Shown here piece by piece: positions 23,971-34,499 of a stretch of 64,000 nt of DNA (positions within the stretch are counted from its first letter, which is position 1; each line of letters opens with the position of its first letter). The position numbers and the translations under genes are program-made. Origin of the DNA: Muscardinus avellanarius (lineage: Eukaryota > Chordata > Mammalia > Rodentia > Gliridae); contig OY726560.1 of assembly GCA_963383645.1 (NCBI GenBank), positions 25,632,300-25,696,299 on the forward strand, given 5' to 3'. Under the pieces are notes generated by a model. The model saw only the letters and a program-made list of their open reading frames with translations. It was not told where the DNA came from and searched no databases.

Positions 23971-24012
<42 letters not shown>
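23971..24012. repeat. (CA)n microsatellite
   Basis: About 42 bp of uninterrupted CA dinucleotides. Confidence 0.97.
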
Positions 24013-24014
<2 letters not shown>

Positions 24015-24239
24015 AGGGAAAACTAATCAGAGCCTACAGCATTCTAAGTTAAGGACACAGAGTTGAGTTGAGAAACTGGGGAGCGAAGAATACTGAAGAA
24101 AACAGAGCTATACACACACAAAAAGGGCAGAAACCAGACAAGAGGTGATTTGAATATCTACACAAATACAAAGAAACAACCTGAAGCCAGGAAAGAAACC
24201 CCATGATCTGGGAAAAATCATACTGAGCCAGGAACATTC

Positions 24240-24995
24240 CTTAAAATAGCAACAACAACAAAAATAATAATGAAATACTTATTTATAAATTTAAAGAAAT
24301 AGCTTCAAAATCTGTATGCTAAAAACTATACAAAATAAAGAACTGGTGAACAAAAATTTTGAAAGGTTTAAATAAATAGACATATTTGTGTCATCAATTG
24401 GAAGACTCAGTATTGGTAAGATGCCAGTTTGATCTTTATATTTAATGCAATTCCAACCAGAATCTCCGAAAAGCTCTAAGCTGATAACAATGAGACGATT
24501 TTAGAAATTAATGGAAAAAAGAACTAATAGCCAAAAAAATTCTGAAAAGGAAAAAGTGGAGCCCTCCTTGATTTCACGACTTAATATAAGTGTACAGTAA
24601 GATAGTGTGGTATTGGTGAAAGGATAGACATATCAATCATAGAAACAGAATAGAGGCTCAGATACAGACCCACATTGTATCAACTGAAATTTTACAAAGG
24701 CTCAAAGCCAATCAGAATGTAGCAAGAATAGGTGAAAGTTGTACTTCCAACAAATAGTACTGGAACAATTAGACATTCATTTGTAAAAGGATCCTCAATA
24801 CATGCTTATACACTATATATTTTAATACAAATGAAATCATAAACCTAAATATAAAACAAAAACTGAAATATTCTGGATTTGATACCAAAACCGCAATTAA
24901 TGAAAAAAGATAACACCCATCGATCAGAAAGGAAATCAAAAGATAATGAACTTGTAGTATGCAATACTGAGAATATACAGCACTAAACACCTCTA
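24240..24995 (+). mobile_element. L1 ORF2 remnant (distal part)
   Basis: The order 'aactatacaaaataaagaac', 'aatgcaattccaaccagaat', 'gatagtgtggtattggtgaa', 'agaaacagaatagaggctca', 'caaatagtactggaacaatt', 'aaacctaaatataaaacaaa' is the region of L1 ORF2 downstream of the reverse transcriptase core. Broken by stops and indels. Confidence 0.8.
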
Positions 24996-25296
24996 ATAGG
25001 AAAAGATAAAAGGTTTCTAACCAATGACCTAATTCTACTTAAAGAAACTAGAAAAATATGAGGAAATTAAATTGGAAAGGGAAAACAAAAGAAAAAGGTA
25101 ATAAAATGAAAATATTCTATCCTTTAAGATTAAAAAGTATTAAAAGTTTAGACAAACTCATCAGAAGTAAGAGGATACACAAGTTGCCAAAATCATGAAT
25201 GAGAGTGGGGATACTATTGTAGCCACTGCAGATATAAAAATAATAAGAAGAATATAATAATGTTATAGCAATAATTCAGTAACAAATAAAATAGAC

Positions 25297-25503
25297 TTTT
25301 TTTTGCAGTGCTGGATTTGGAACCCAGGGGCATTCTACCTTTGAGATACACCCCCAGCCCTCTTTTTTATTCTTTATTTTGAAACAGGGTCTCACTGAGT
25401 TGCAAAGGATCTCACTAAGTAGCTGAGGCTGGCCGCGAACCGTGATCCTCCTGTCTCAGCCTCCCAGATGCTGGGATTACCAACATGCACCACCACGCCC
25501 AAC
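25297..25503 (-). mobile_element. B1-dID SINE inside L1
   Basis: 'gcagtgctggatttggaacc' opens the reversed dID half; 'aacatgcaccaccacgccc' closes it. Confidence 0.92.
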
Positions 25504-25641
25504 TGAAATAAAAACATTTTTTAAAGTCATAACCTATATCTACTATGAATTGAATTTTCAAACCCTTCCCAACAAAGAAACTCCTTCAACCTAGATGGCT
25601 TTCCTAAAAGGGATTCTATCTACTATTTAAAAATAAATGCC

Positions 25642-25805
25642 GAGCCAGATGTAGTGGTGTTACATCTATAATCCCACTATTTGGAAGGCTGAGCCAGGAG
25701 GATCGCAGGTTTGAAGCCAGCCTCAGCAACTTAGGCTTTGTTTCAAAATAAAAAATAAAATGGGGCTAGGGTCCATCTCAGAGCTAGAATGCCCCTGAGT
25801 ACCAC
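25642..25805 (+). mobile_element. B1-dID SINE inside L1, internally deleted
   Basis: 'gagccagatgtagtggtgtt' to 'gaatgcccctgagtaccac'. It is shorter than the full dimer because parts of both halves are missing. An imperfect 11-bp flanking repeat (aaataaatgcc / aaacaaatgcc) supports insertion. Confidence 0.85.
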
Positions 25806-25926
25806 AAAAAGTAATAAAAACAAAAACAAATGCCAATAATGTCACTTCTACCTACATTCCTGCAAACATTGAAGAGTAGGGGAAAAGGAATGTTCTCTAA
25901 TGCATTCTGGGAAGTCAGAGTGATGC

Positions 25927-26219
25927 TGTCTTAGCCTGTTTGCCTTCCTATGACAGAATTGGATAGACAGACTGGGTTAATTATAAAAAAGAGAAATGTA
26001 TTCCTCACATTCTGGAGAACAAGAAACCCAGGATGGAGGTAGGTGCTCACAGCCTCTGTTGTCTGGTGAGGGTAGCATCCTCAGGAGGGAGGAACGCTGT
26101 GTCCTCACATGGCAGAAAGTGGAGGGGCAAGCTTAACCAAATGCTGAATGAAGCAGCTGTATAAGGGCTTGGGGTCTATTCAAGAGGGAGAAGCCCTCAT
26201 GCCATCGGCTCATGATAAC
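25927..26219 (-). mobile_element. MaLR LTR fragment (MST/MLT1-like) inside L1
   Basis: Reversed LTR order: 'tgtcttagcctgtttgcctt', 'actgggttaattataaaaaa', 'ttgtctggtgagggtagcat', 'cgctgtgtcctcacatggca', 'gagaagccctcatgccatcg'. No internal retroviral genes are present. L1 sequence resumes at about 26220 ('ccaatctaagcaaactag'). Confidence 0.75.
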
Positions 26220-26254
26220 CAATCTAAGCAAACTAGAAATAAAAGAGACCTTCT

Positions 26255-26440
26255 GCCAGGCGTGGTGGCCCATGCTTGTAATCCCCGCGCTTGAGAGGCA
26301 GAGATAGGAGGATCGTGCAGGTTCGAAGCCAGCTGCGCGTGCTGGCTTAGGAGACCCTGTTTCCAAATAAAACAATGTAAAAATAGGTCTGGGAGTGTAG
26401 CCCGGAGGTAGAAGGGCTTCCAGGAACCCCAGTATCACCC
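26255..26440 (+). mobile_element. B1-dID SINE, short-linker subgroup, inside L1
   Basis: 'gccaggcgtggtggcccatg', 'aagccagctgcgcgtgctgg', then 'gcttccaggaaccccagtat'. The target motif gagaccttct (before) and gagactttct (after the GA run) marks the insertion. Confidence 0.93.

Positions 26441-26443
<3 letters not shown>

Positions 26444-26482
<39 letters not shown>
26444..26482. repeat. (GA)n microsatellite on SINE tail
   Basis: About 39 bp of GA repeats between the SINE 3' end and the resumed L1. Probably expanded from tail plus target sequence. Confidence 0.95.
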
Positions 26483-26485
<3 letters not shown>

Positions 26486-26769
26486 TCTTCAGCGTGATAA
26501 GGAGTAAAATAAAAAATCCTACAGCTAACATCAAACTAAAGGCTTTCCCTTTAAACTCAAGAAGAACATGGAAATCTCCAATCTCATCGCTTCTGTAGAA
26601 CATTGACTTGGGGGTTCCAGCCAGTACCAGCAGTAAGTAGAAAAGAATTTAAATTGTCATTGTTCTCAGAAGATATGAATGTATATGTAAAAAATCCTGA
26701 GAAATAGGCCCCAAAAGTTTACTAGAACTAATGAGGTTAGCACTTTTATGGGCTATTAGGTTCATATGT

Positions 26770-27022
26770 TAAATAAGGTGTATTTTTTATTGTTCTAGCA
26801 ATAAACATTTAGAAGTTGAAATATTAAAAATATTAAAAATATTAAATTTAAAATACTATCAAAATACAAAATTCTTAGACTAAACTTTGAAGATATATAA
26901 AATCAATTGTATTTCTATTGTTCTAGTAATGAACATTTAGAAATTGAAATATTAAAAATATTTAAAATATTAAATTTAAAATATCAAAAAACAAAATTCT
27001 TAGACTAAACTTTGAGAATAAG
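26770..27022 (+). repeat. Two-copy tandem duplication, period about 125-128 bp
   Basis: The motif 'attgttctag' recurs at 26789 and 26917, and 'attcttagactaaactttga' at 26871 and 26996. Everything between is nearly identical, including runs of 'atattaaaaat'. The duplication lies inside the L1 ORF2 relic. Confidence 0.88.
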
Positions 27023-27060
27023 TGTGCAATATCTAACCACTCCAAAACATTGATGAAGGA

Positions 27061-27131
27061 AATTAAAGACCTAAATTAATTGACATATTAATTTAGAAAT
27101 TAAAGACCAAATTAATTGATAGATTAATTGA
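27061..27131 (+). repeat. Imperfect 37-bp tandem duplication
   Basis: 'aattaaagacctaaattaat' at 27061 and 'aattaaagaccaaattaatt' at 27098 begin near-identical units. Confidence 0.8.
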
Positions 27132-27450
27132 TATCCCTTTATCATGAACTAGAAAGCCTTATTTTATCATAATGTCAATTATTTTTCATATTAATCTGAA
27201 GTTTCAAAGCAATTTTCATAAAAATCCCAGCTGATGTTTTTGTAGAACTTGGCAAGCTAATTCTAAAATTTACATGAAAATAAAAATGTCCTATAATAAC
27301 AAATTGACTTTGAAGAAACCAGAGTTTTAGGACTTAAAACTACCTGACTTCACAAGTTCCAAAAAAATCTATAGTAATACAGGATATTGCTGGCATAAAG
27401 ATATAGAGAGAAATGGATTCAGAAATAAACCCACACATGCATGGTTGATG

Positions 27451-27651
27451 GATTTTTTTTTTTTTTTTTTTTTTTTTTGCGGGTCTGGGGATGGAACATT
27501 TGACCTCTGAGATATACCCCCTGCCCTATTTTTTATTCTTTATTTTGAAACCGGGTCTCACTAAGTAGCTGAGGCTGTCCACGAACCGTGATCCTCCAGG
27601 TCTCAGCCTCCCGAATGCTGGGATTACAAGCGTGTGCCACCACGCCCGGCT
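27451..27651 (-). mobile_element. B1-dID SINE with target-site duplication, inside L1
   Basis: A run of about 26 T (reversed tail), 'gtctggggatggaacatttg', full dimer, ending 'gccaccacgcccggct'. The direct repeat tgatggattttt occurs at about 27447-27458 and 27655-27666. Confidence 0.95.
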
Positions 27652-27680
27652 GGCTGATGGATTTTTAAGAGAGAAACGAG

Positions 27681-29167
27681 TGTGTGGAAAAGAAGATGTG
27701 TAAGCCAGGGCCATGGACCAGAAGCCAGTTCTCCAAAATGGGCCACAGTTTTCCAAGGTTTCTGAGAATTCTGCATTTAAACATGGCATTTCAAATATTG
27801 AGAAGTACATTTGTCCATGGATACAGTGAGAACATGCTTTGTTTTAACCATTTCTTACTTTCACGTAAAACTTTTCAATGTTTACATCTGTGGGAGGTGG
27901 ACCAGCCTTCATTCTAGTCTCCCAGCCTCTGCAAATGTCAGCAGCAGGCCTACCTATCTTTATCCATTAAAGACTCACCAAAGTAACTATCACGTACCCA
28001 ACAGGCCACCAAAAGCTGTTGTGACATATAGTTTTCTGACATTTCTGGTTTTATAATTCCTATTTCTTACCTACACATAATGGCAAGTAAAACAATCATT
28101 GGCTATATAGTCAAACAGTTTATTCTTTTTTTTTGTCTCCTACTATAAACAACTCTTTTTTTTTAATCAAATCATCTTTTTTTCATGGTAGAATTCATTA
28201 TGGCTGACATTGATCTAACATATATATTCCTCTGTGTATAGTTTTCCCAAGCTAAGAAACTTAGTATGAGACGTGTGGTTTCGTTCTAGTTTTGTTTTTG
28301 TTTTGTTTTTTCTCATTTCAATCCCATGATCTAAATTATCATGGGTTTTATGTTTTTAAAAAAGTGAAGATTTTTGTTATGATGAATTAAAAAATCCAAA
28401 ATTTAAAAATAAGTGCAACCTGGTGACATTTTGTAAAATATTTACATTTGTGATGCTGATAAATTATCTGGCTTCTAGCACATAAATTATAATGTATTTT
28501 GTTTATTTAAAAAATGGCTTAAATAGGAATGAGAATAGTTTAACACATTGAATCCACAATGAGCCTGCCCGGTCACACGATGTAGGTGTTACCTTCTCAG
28601 AAGCGCAATTACTAATAACTCCTCAGGGGTTCATTTCAAATGTCACTTTTTCCTTTGCTAATCACTGTCTTCTAAAGGATACTTTTGCTTAACTTTGTCT
28701 TTCTTTGACATTGGCTGCTGAAAAGAGAAAAAAAAAACTCACCTAATTAAAAGTTTAGCTTTCCAAGTGAATACCCTATCTTCGTATTTCATTGAGCCTC
28801 ATTAATTGAGAAAAATATAAATACTTTGAGATGATGTGCCTTGTTTCAGAGTTCATAATATTTGCTTTGATTTGTGAGTGACTCTACCGTGGATGTAAGA
28901 GTAAATAATCTGTCTCTACACGTTTATAGTAACATCTCCACGAAGCTACAAAAAGCAGCTGCTGCCCTGCTATCATTTTAACTTCTTAATATTTCCCTAC
29001 CACTCAGTGTTTGTGGAGAAGGTACAGCTGCAATGGCTAAATCGTTGAACTTTCTTTACAAGCCATGCTTTGATTGTGACACAGGGCCTCTTAGTGATTT
29101 GAAATTTTCCATTTAGGATCAATTACGTCTCCTGTTGTGTTTACTCTGAGGCCAAGGGGAATGTGTT

Positions 29168-29169
<2 letters not shown>
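27681..29169. other. SINE-free interval, no recognised gene; homeobox-type and E-box motifs
   Basis: No repeat family recognised. From 28560 to 29160 there is TAATTA at 28744-28749, TTAATT near 28802, AATTAC at 29121 and CAGCTG at 28956-28961 and 29025-29030. Such motifs occur by chance in AT-rich DNA, so a regulatory role is only a suggestion. Confidence 0.35.

Positions 29170-29203
<34 letters not shown>
29170..29203. repeat. (CA)n microsatellite
   Basis: About 33 bp of CA dinucleotides. Confidence 0.97.
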
Positions 29204-29204
<1 letters not shown>

Positions 29205-29284
29205 TTGAGATACTATTAATATTCACCTAAAATATTCTTCCACCTCTCGGCAGTGAGAACACTGCTTGGCTAAGATATATTTTT

Positions 29285-29318
29285 CATCATCATCGTCATC
29301 ATCATCATCATCATCATA
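29285..29318. repeat. (ATC)n trinucleotide repeat
   Basis: ATC units with one ATC-to-GTC change. Confidence 0.93.
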
Positions 29319-31487
29319 GCTCTTTATATAAATTATTGATAAAAGAATATTGTCTCAGATTAAGAATTAGGGATCAATAATGCAGCGAGTGGTGGGAAGA
29401 AAGCACAGATAAATCAACCTGAAGGCTGTAGGATCTACAGTCTGTAAACTTCTCAGCCTCCAGACCATTTCTGGAAGCTGGGAGCAGTCCAGGTCTATGT
29501 GTCTAGAAGCCAGAGATTCTGTTTTTAAGCATGAAAATCTGTATTGTTGCACCTGGTTAGGACAAGGATTTGACTTAAACAGGCCCCCGTTTGTTTTCAG
29601 GAGACAGAGTGATACAGACAGGGCTTCTTGGTCCTTCCACACTCATGCCCGCCCAGGCACAACCCCGTCGACTGGCAGGCAAGGCAGTGTGTGACCACCG
29701 CTGCTCCCCACTATTCACCCGCGGGCAGAGCTGGGGCCTCTTGCCAAGGCTCTGGCAGTTTTAAGACTATTTCCTGGCAGCCATTGGCTTGGAGAGGCCA
29801 TATGACTCTGCTTCTGTTCGTCTGGATTTTGTTCTGAATTTCTTAAGGGCTTGCTTGGGAGCAGCATGTCGGCGGCAGCAGAGCCCTGGGATTCAGGGAA
29901 GCCACGTTATCCAGGAACTTTGGATCCCTGAGCTGTCCCAGGCTCCCTCTGCCAGCCGCTTGCTTCGGGCTTCAAAGGAGGGCTGGGCTGGAGTACCCAG
30001 GATGCTTTTCTGCGGCTGCCACAGCCCTCTTTTGAAGCACCATGGTAGCCAACAGAGAGGATTCTGTGCTACGTACAGTATGACCCTGGAGGTGCCAGCC
30101 AGCTGCTGTGACTCAGCTAAAAACAGGGAACTCGCTGTAAGAGAGAGGCCGAAAGGGGAGCGATTGCTGAGGGGGAGGGAAGAGAGGGAAAGCAGCAGGA
30201 GTTTATGATGCCCAAAGTTTGTAAAAGGGCTCCAAACACATTTCTGAAAGAGCTTTCTTGATGGGCCAAAGGAGGCCCATCTCCGTGACTCTCAAATCTG
30301 CTTGGGCTTCATAATGTTTAATGGCCTTCATATCTAGTGAAAACAAGCAGCAGAAGGACTAGGGGAAACCAAGAAAAATAATTCTCTTTCCTCTTCCTTA
30401 CTCCAGGTGCCCCAAGGAAATAAACATGTACTGACTGTTCTTCCAGATATCATTTGGGATCAAATACCTTGATATTTAAAAAAAGGAATCTAGCCTATAG
30501 TGTATACACTGTTGTATTTTTTCCTCTTCCAAAGAGTGAGGGATTACAGTGTGTAAATTCACACGGAACTGAAAAATCTCAGAAGCAATCCTGAATCCAA
30601 AATCTGAACATAGTTAACACAATATGGGGAAAACTTCTTTATGAAACACTCTCCTGAACCACCTTCCTTGGCTCTGGGTGGTTTTTTAAGGGGGAAAAAT
30701 AATGCTCAGTTAAAAGTAGGTCTTAAGCAACCCAGTTCTACTTTGTGAAACATTTGCTAAGGTATTTTTCTCAGTTCAAAGGTAGAACTTTATAGGCAGA
30801 TATAGAAAATGCAAAATGTACCATGGGTTTTTTGGTGTGTGTGTTTTTAATGGACTTAGGAAGACTGTTGGAAAAGCGAGGGCACAGAAAGAAAGTAAGG
30901 GAGAAGCATTGACTTCTTCAGCATTTTGAAGCACAGACCAAGAAACTCTCAGAAGGTTAAGGACAGAAGGATGCAATGGTCTGTTTGATTAGACAGAGAA
31001 AAAAACTCAAGTTTGTGTCCTTTGTCCACCTGACTTGAAGCAGTAGCGAGTGAGAAAGAGGCTTAGGTTTAAGATCACTGAAGTGATCAAGTTTGTTCAT
31101 GATGAACAAGACGTGAACACAGCTGGCCCGTAGCTCAGCCCTGGGTGTGCCTTATCCTGGCAGAGTTGCCAAAGTGATAAAACCCGGGGCAAGTGGTGAC
31201 AGCTATCCTCTGGGAGAAAACCCTGTCTCCAACATTTCCCCATCAATTTCTTGTGGTTCAGCTAACATGAACCAGGCCAAACTGATCAGGAGAAGCTCAA
31301 CCTCAGAAATTCATATCGGGTATAAGGCCTGGATTCCACGTCTCAGTCTTTGTCCTGCCTGCCAGTTGCTGCGGAACATTCAGAAGGCGTATATTTCATG
31401 AAAAGAGGAGTCACTTTCCTCTCAGATCCAATCTACACGTAAGCTTATTCAAAGCAAGTCCTTCAAATGGACTTTCTCAGCAATGTG
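29319..31487. other. Relatively GC-rich SINE-free interval, no confirmed gene
   Basis: 29600-30200 stands out from the window by higher G+C and more CpG. It holds a 139-codon plus-strand open frame (29789-30205) with no recognisable domain, an AP-1/antioxidant-type site TGACTCAGC at 30109-30117, and a donor-like 'gctgtaagag' near 30134. It could be a promoter or untranslated exon, but nothing proves it. Confidence 0.35.
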
Positions 31488-31517
31488 ATTATTATTATTA
31501 TTATTATTATTATTATT
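31488..31517. repeat. (ATT)n trinucleotide repeat
   Basis: About ten ATT units. Confidence 0.95.
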
Positions 31518-32216
31518 GCAGAGTAGATATTCTTGATCAAAGACATGTGCAAACAATAGGAGAGAAGTTCTTTTGAGGATCTATTTTGAAATTTAATGTC
31601 CATGTAAGAAGGAGCTGATATTCCCTTAATAGGAATTGTATGAATGCTTAAAACACACTGAGTTTAAAAGAAGCAAAGTTCAAAATAAGAAGGTCATGTT
31701 TTGCTTAATCCTCAAAGATCAGAAAATACTTCAACAGGAAAAAGATATGAAAAGAAAAGGCATTGATCACAAAATCAGAGCAAGGAGAAGCAGCAGCAGT
31801 GGAATTAGAATTTTCCCTAGTTTGAAGAATAAGAGAAAGCATTAGGCGATACTCACCCAAATAGTCACCATCATGCCACTGGAACAATAAAGCCAAGAGA
31901 AGAAATAAACGAGAATAAAAGACTGGGTGATCCAGCTAACATAAAAACGGGATCGGTGGTAGCTCCAGGTTACCAGGAGATGATCAATCAGCTGGATTTC
32001 AACACCTGTTCACAGGGATGTGACTCCTTTATTCTATGTCCTCTTTGTCCCCACCATAGTCTTTGGAAGATTCTAGACACTGGCTCTGAGGTTTGCTAGA
32101 CAACTGCGATTCACTTGGAAACTCTTAGGACCCTGTATGAGTTGAACGGCAGCCCCTCCAATGATAAGCGGATGTGACTTGATTTGGGAAAAAATATTCG
32201 CCAATATAATAGTTTA
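31518..32216. other. No recognised gene
   Basis: Unique-looking sequence. The open frames of 69 and 63 codons have no recognisable pattern. Confidence 0.5.
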
Positions 32217-32230
32217 AAAGCTGAAGGTAA

Positions 32231-32434
32231 ACCGGGCGTGGTGGCGCACGCTTGTAATCCCCACGCTTGGGAGGCTGAGACAGGAGGATCGCACAGGTTC
32301 AAAGCCAGCCTCAGCTACTTAGTGAGGCTTTCAACAACTTAGCGAGACCCTGTTTCCAAATAAAATAGAAAAAAGGTCTGGGAGTATAGCCCGGAGGTAG
32401 AAAGCCTCTGGGTTCCACTCTCAGTACCACCAAA
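32231..32434 (+). mobile_element. B1-dID SINE, young-looking, with perfect target-site duplication
   Basis: 'accgggcgtggtggcgcacg', 'agcctcagctacttagtgag', 'tctgggagtatagcccggag', 'cactctcagtaccacc'. The 13-bp direct repeat aaagctgaaggta is perfect at 32217-32229 and 32441-32453. This is the only B1-dID copy between 27.7 and 40.8 kb. Confidence 0.97.
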
Positions 32435-33211
32435 AAAAAAAAAGCTGAAGGTATTACTGAGTTAGGCTGAGCTCTGAATCCAATGACATGTTTCTTAGAA
32501 GAGAAAAAAATAAAAAGAGGAGACAACACTCAGAGAGGCAAGCCATGTGCAAACAGACAGGGATGAGATGTATGTATTCTCGGCCCAGGAACAGTGAGAA
32601 CTGCTAATGGTCACCAGTAGCTAGGAAGAGAGTCAAGGAACAGTCACCCTTGGCACCTCCAGAAGGAAACAACGCAGCAACACCTTGAGTTTGGGTTTCT
32701 AGGCGCTAGCATTGTGAGAGAACACATTTCCGTTTGTTCAAGCTATTTTGCAGTCATTTGTTAGGAAATCCCTAGCAAACTCAGCCCCAGAAAAGTGAAC
32801 ATCACAGCCCTGGCTGTGCTGAAGAGAAGCCGGCACAACCTGGATCTGTTTCTATTGACCTATTGGACGTGTCTCTGTGAATCGCTCCCAAAAGGAATTG
32901 AGAAAGCAACTCAAGTCTTGTGTCAGCTGAGCACTCACTGTGTGCCAAGGCTCATGCTCGCAGGTCACGTAATAAAACAGCTCCGGTGCCTCCCTCCGGG
33001 AGTTTGTGGTCCAGCTGTTCACAGTGTGCACACATCAGCAAAAATCCTCTGGGGGATGGAAACTCAATTTGGAGAATGGCAACACACTGGGCATTATTAG
33101 TTCTGTTTCACAACACTGATGAGCCAAAAATGGTGTCTATTTTCCTGTGGTTCCAGCATAAGCTCATAGCAGAGTAGTTGGACTAATCTTAGGGGGAAAA
33201 AAACATATTAA

Positions 33212-33240
33212 TTGAATGAATGAATGAATGAATGAATGAA
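33212..33240. repeat. (GAAT)n tetranucleotide repeat
   Basis: About six to seven GAAT units. Confidence 0.95.
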
Positions 33241-33674
33241 ACTATTCTTGTCCAGGACTGAAGGGCCCCAGTAGGCCATCAACAGCAGCTGGTGATCATA
33301 AGTGGGTTTCATTGATGTCACAACTGCAATGGAGGTTTTGCAATGAGCACTAGAATCCCCGTGCATGGGTCTCTTGCTTGGCGTACTCACCCCTGATGTG
33401 AAATGTATATCTCTCTGCTGGTTCAAGTAACAAGTCCCATTCCCCTTGTTTCTTTGACCCTCACTCAGTTAATTGTGTTCTGGATGAACATCTGCTCCAA
33501 GGTGCCACACGGCTTCCAGTGTTCAACTTGGAAAGGACCCCGGAGCACAGTGGGAGAGCGACAGAGAAGGCTGCTCTTCTCGCAGCCAGCACTGCAGTTG
33601 GTTTTGCCTGCTGGCTTACATGAATAGGTTTTTACATTTCTTAATTTAGACACTAGCAGTATGGAGAGTTATTT

Positions 33675-33735
33675 TATACATATACATACATATATATCTA
33701 TATCTATATCTATATCTATGTATACATATATATCT
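33675..33735. repeat. (TATC)/(TA) compound microsatellite
   Basis: 'catacatatatatctatatc' and similar units over about 60 bp. Confidence 0.92.
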
Positions 33736-34049
33736 TTATGTATATTTCCAGTCTGAGAAGAGCAATATTTTCCATTGCACACATAGAAATAATGCAGCAA
33801 CTAATAAGCACACAGCAACACACAGTCCACAGATAGATCATGTGGTAACATGCTATCTGAGCACTGGGAAATCAAGGTCTTTCTTGTGACTCAGTTGAGA
33901 CTATTCCTTTAAAAAAAAAACAATCGAATTAAAAGCCATATAAATATTCTAATTCTGATAGTAGTGGAAGTGACCAGGCTTCTTTCTAGTGTTCAAAAGT
34001 TTTAGAAGCCAACCCATTGATCATAATTCCCAATCCATACTACCAATAA

Positions 34050-34200
34050 TGTAGAAAATAATGTAACTGACACTATATGCACCAAGCACTGCGGTAAGCA
34101 CTATGCAAACCTGTAACATCCAGATTGAAATTGTAAGGTCTGAAGCAGAGAGAAGCTAAATTACTTCCCAAATTCACCTAGGTCAGAAACGAGGGAATAG
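34050..34200 (-). mobile_element. MIR SINE fragment
   Basis: Reversed MIR order: 'caccaagcactgcggtaagc', 'gaagcagagagaagctaaat', 'tcacctaggtcagaaacgag'. Confidence 0.65.
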
Positions 34201-34399
34201 GTCTCTATTAGGCTGGCATTCTCTGGCTTCCAAGAAAGGTCTTTCCATTTTTGCCAAGGATAATTGTCTGAAGTATGGGATGATTGCGACTGTAGTTAGC
34301 AGTCAATGTTCACAGCAACTGGGGACTGGGTGCAAACTCCAGGTAAATAGGACCTTGGTAGGGCAGCACAGGGAGCAAGCACTACCAGCTCACAAGCGC

Positions 34400-34465
34400 C
34401 AGGACTTGGCTCCAAATCCTGTGCGACTCTGAAGCTCATGCTGTTAACACTGTACTATATTGTAA
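34400..34465 (-). mobile_element. MIR SINE end fragment
   Basis: 'cttggctccaaatcctgtgc' then 'tgaagctcatgctgttaaca' matches the reversed tRNA-like head of a MIR. Confidence 0.55.
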
Positions 34466-34499
34466 ACTCAGAATCTCATCACAAGGTTAAGAAGTGCCA

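Larger units (their letters stand above)
25020..27680 (+). mobile_element. Second L1 ORF2 remnant (reverse transcriptase region), heavily interrupted
   Basis: Order of L1 ORF2 from before the polymerase core: 'ttctacttaaagaaactaga', 'atcatgaatgagagtgggga', then after insertions 'ccaatctaagcaaactagaa', 'cctacagctaacatcaaact', 'tcattgttctcagaagatat', 'aacaaattgactttgaagaa', 'gaaataaacccacacatgca'. It restarts upstream of the preceding fragment, so it is a separate copy. Split by four SINEs and one LTR. Not functional. Confidence 0.82.
32454..34049. other. No recognised gene; possible L2 traces and short tandem repeats
   Basis: 32920-33060 faintly follows L2 ('gagcactcactgtgtgccaa'). (GAAT)n lies at 33212-33240 and TATC/TATA repeats at about 33675-33735. 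The 101-codon frame at 32795-33097 overlaps the L2-like part and shows no domain. Confidence 0.45.

Noticed and set aside
26133..26603. 156-codon minus-strand open frame, the longest in the window
   Set aside because: It reads backward through L1, a B1-dID SINE and a (GA)n tract, and its Ser-Leu run is the microsatellite. It is not a gene.
24240..27680. A possible functional reverse transcriptase gene
   Set aside because: L1 ORF2 order is recognisable, but no frame remains open beyond short stretches and five insertions interrupt it.
29866..29931. 21-codon ORF starting at an ATG in the GC-rich segment
   Set aside because: Too short, with no homology I recognise and no evidence of translation. 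Mentioned only as part of the candidate promoter region.
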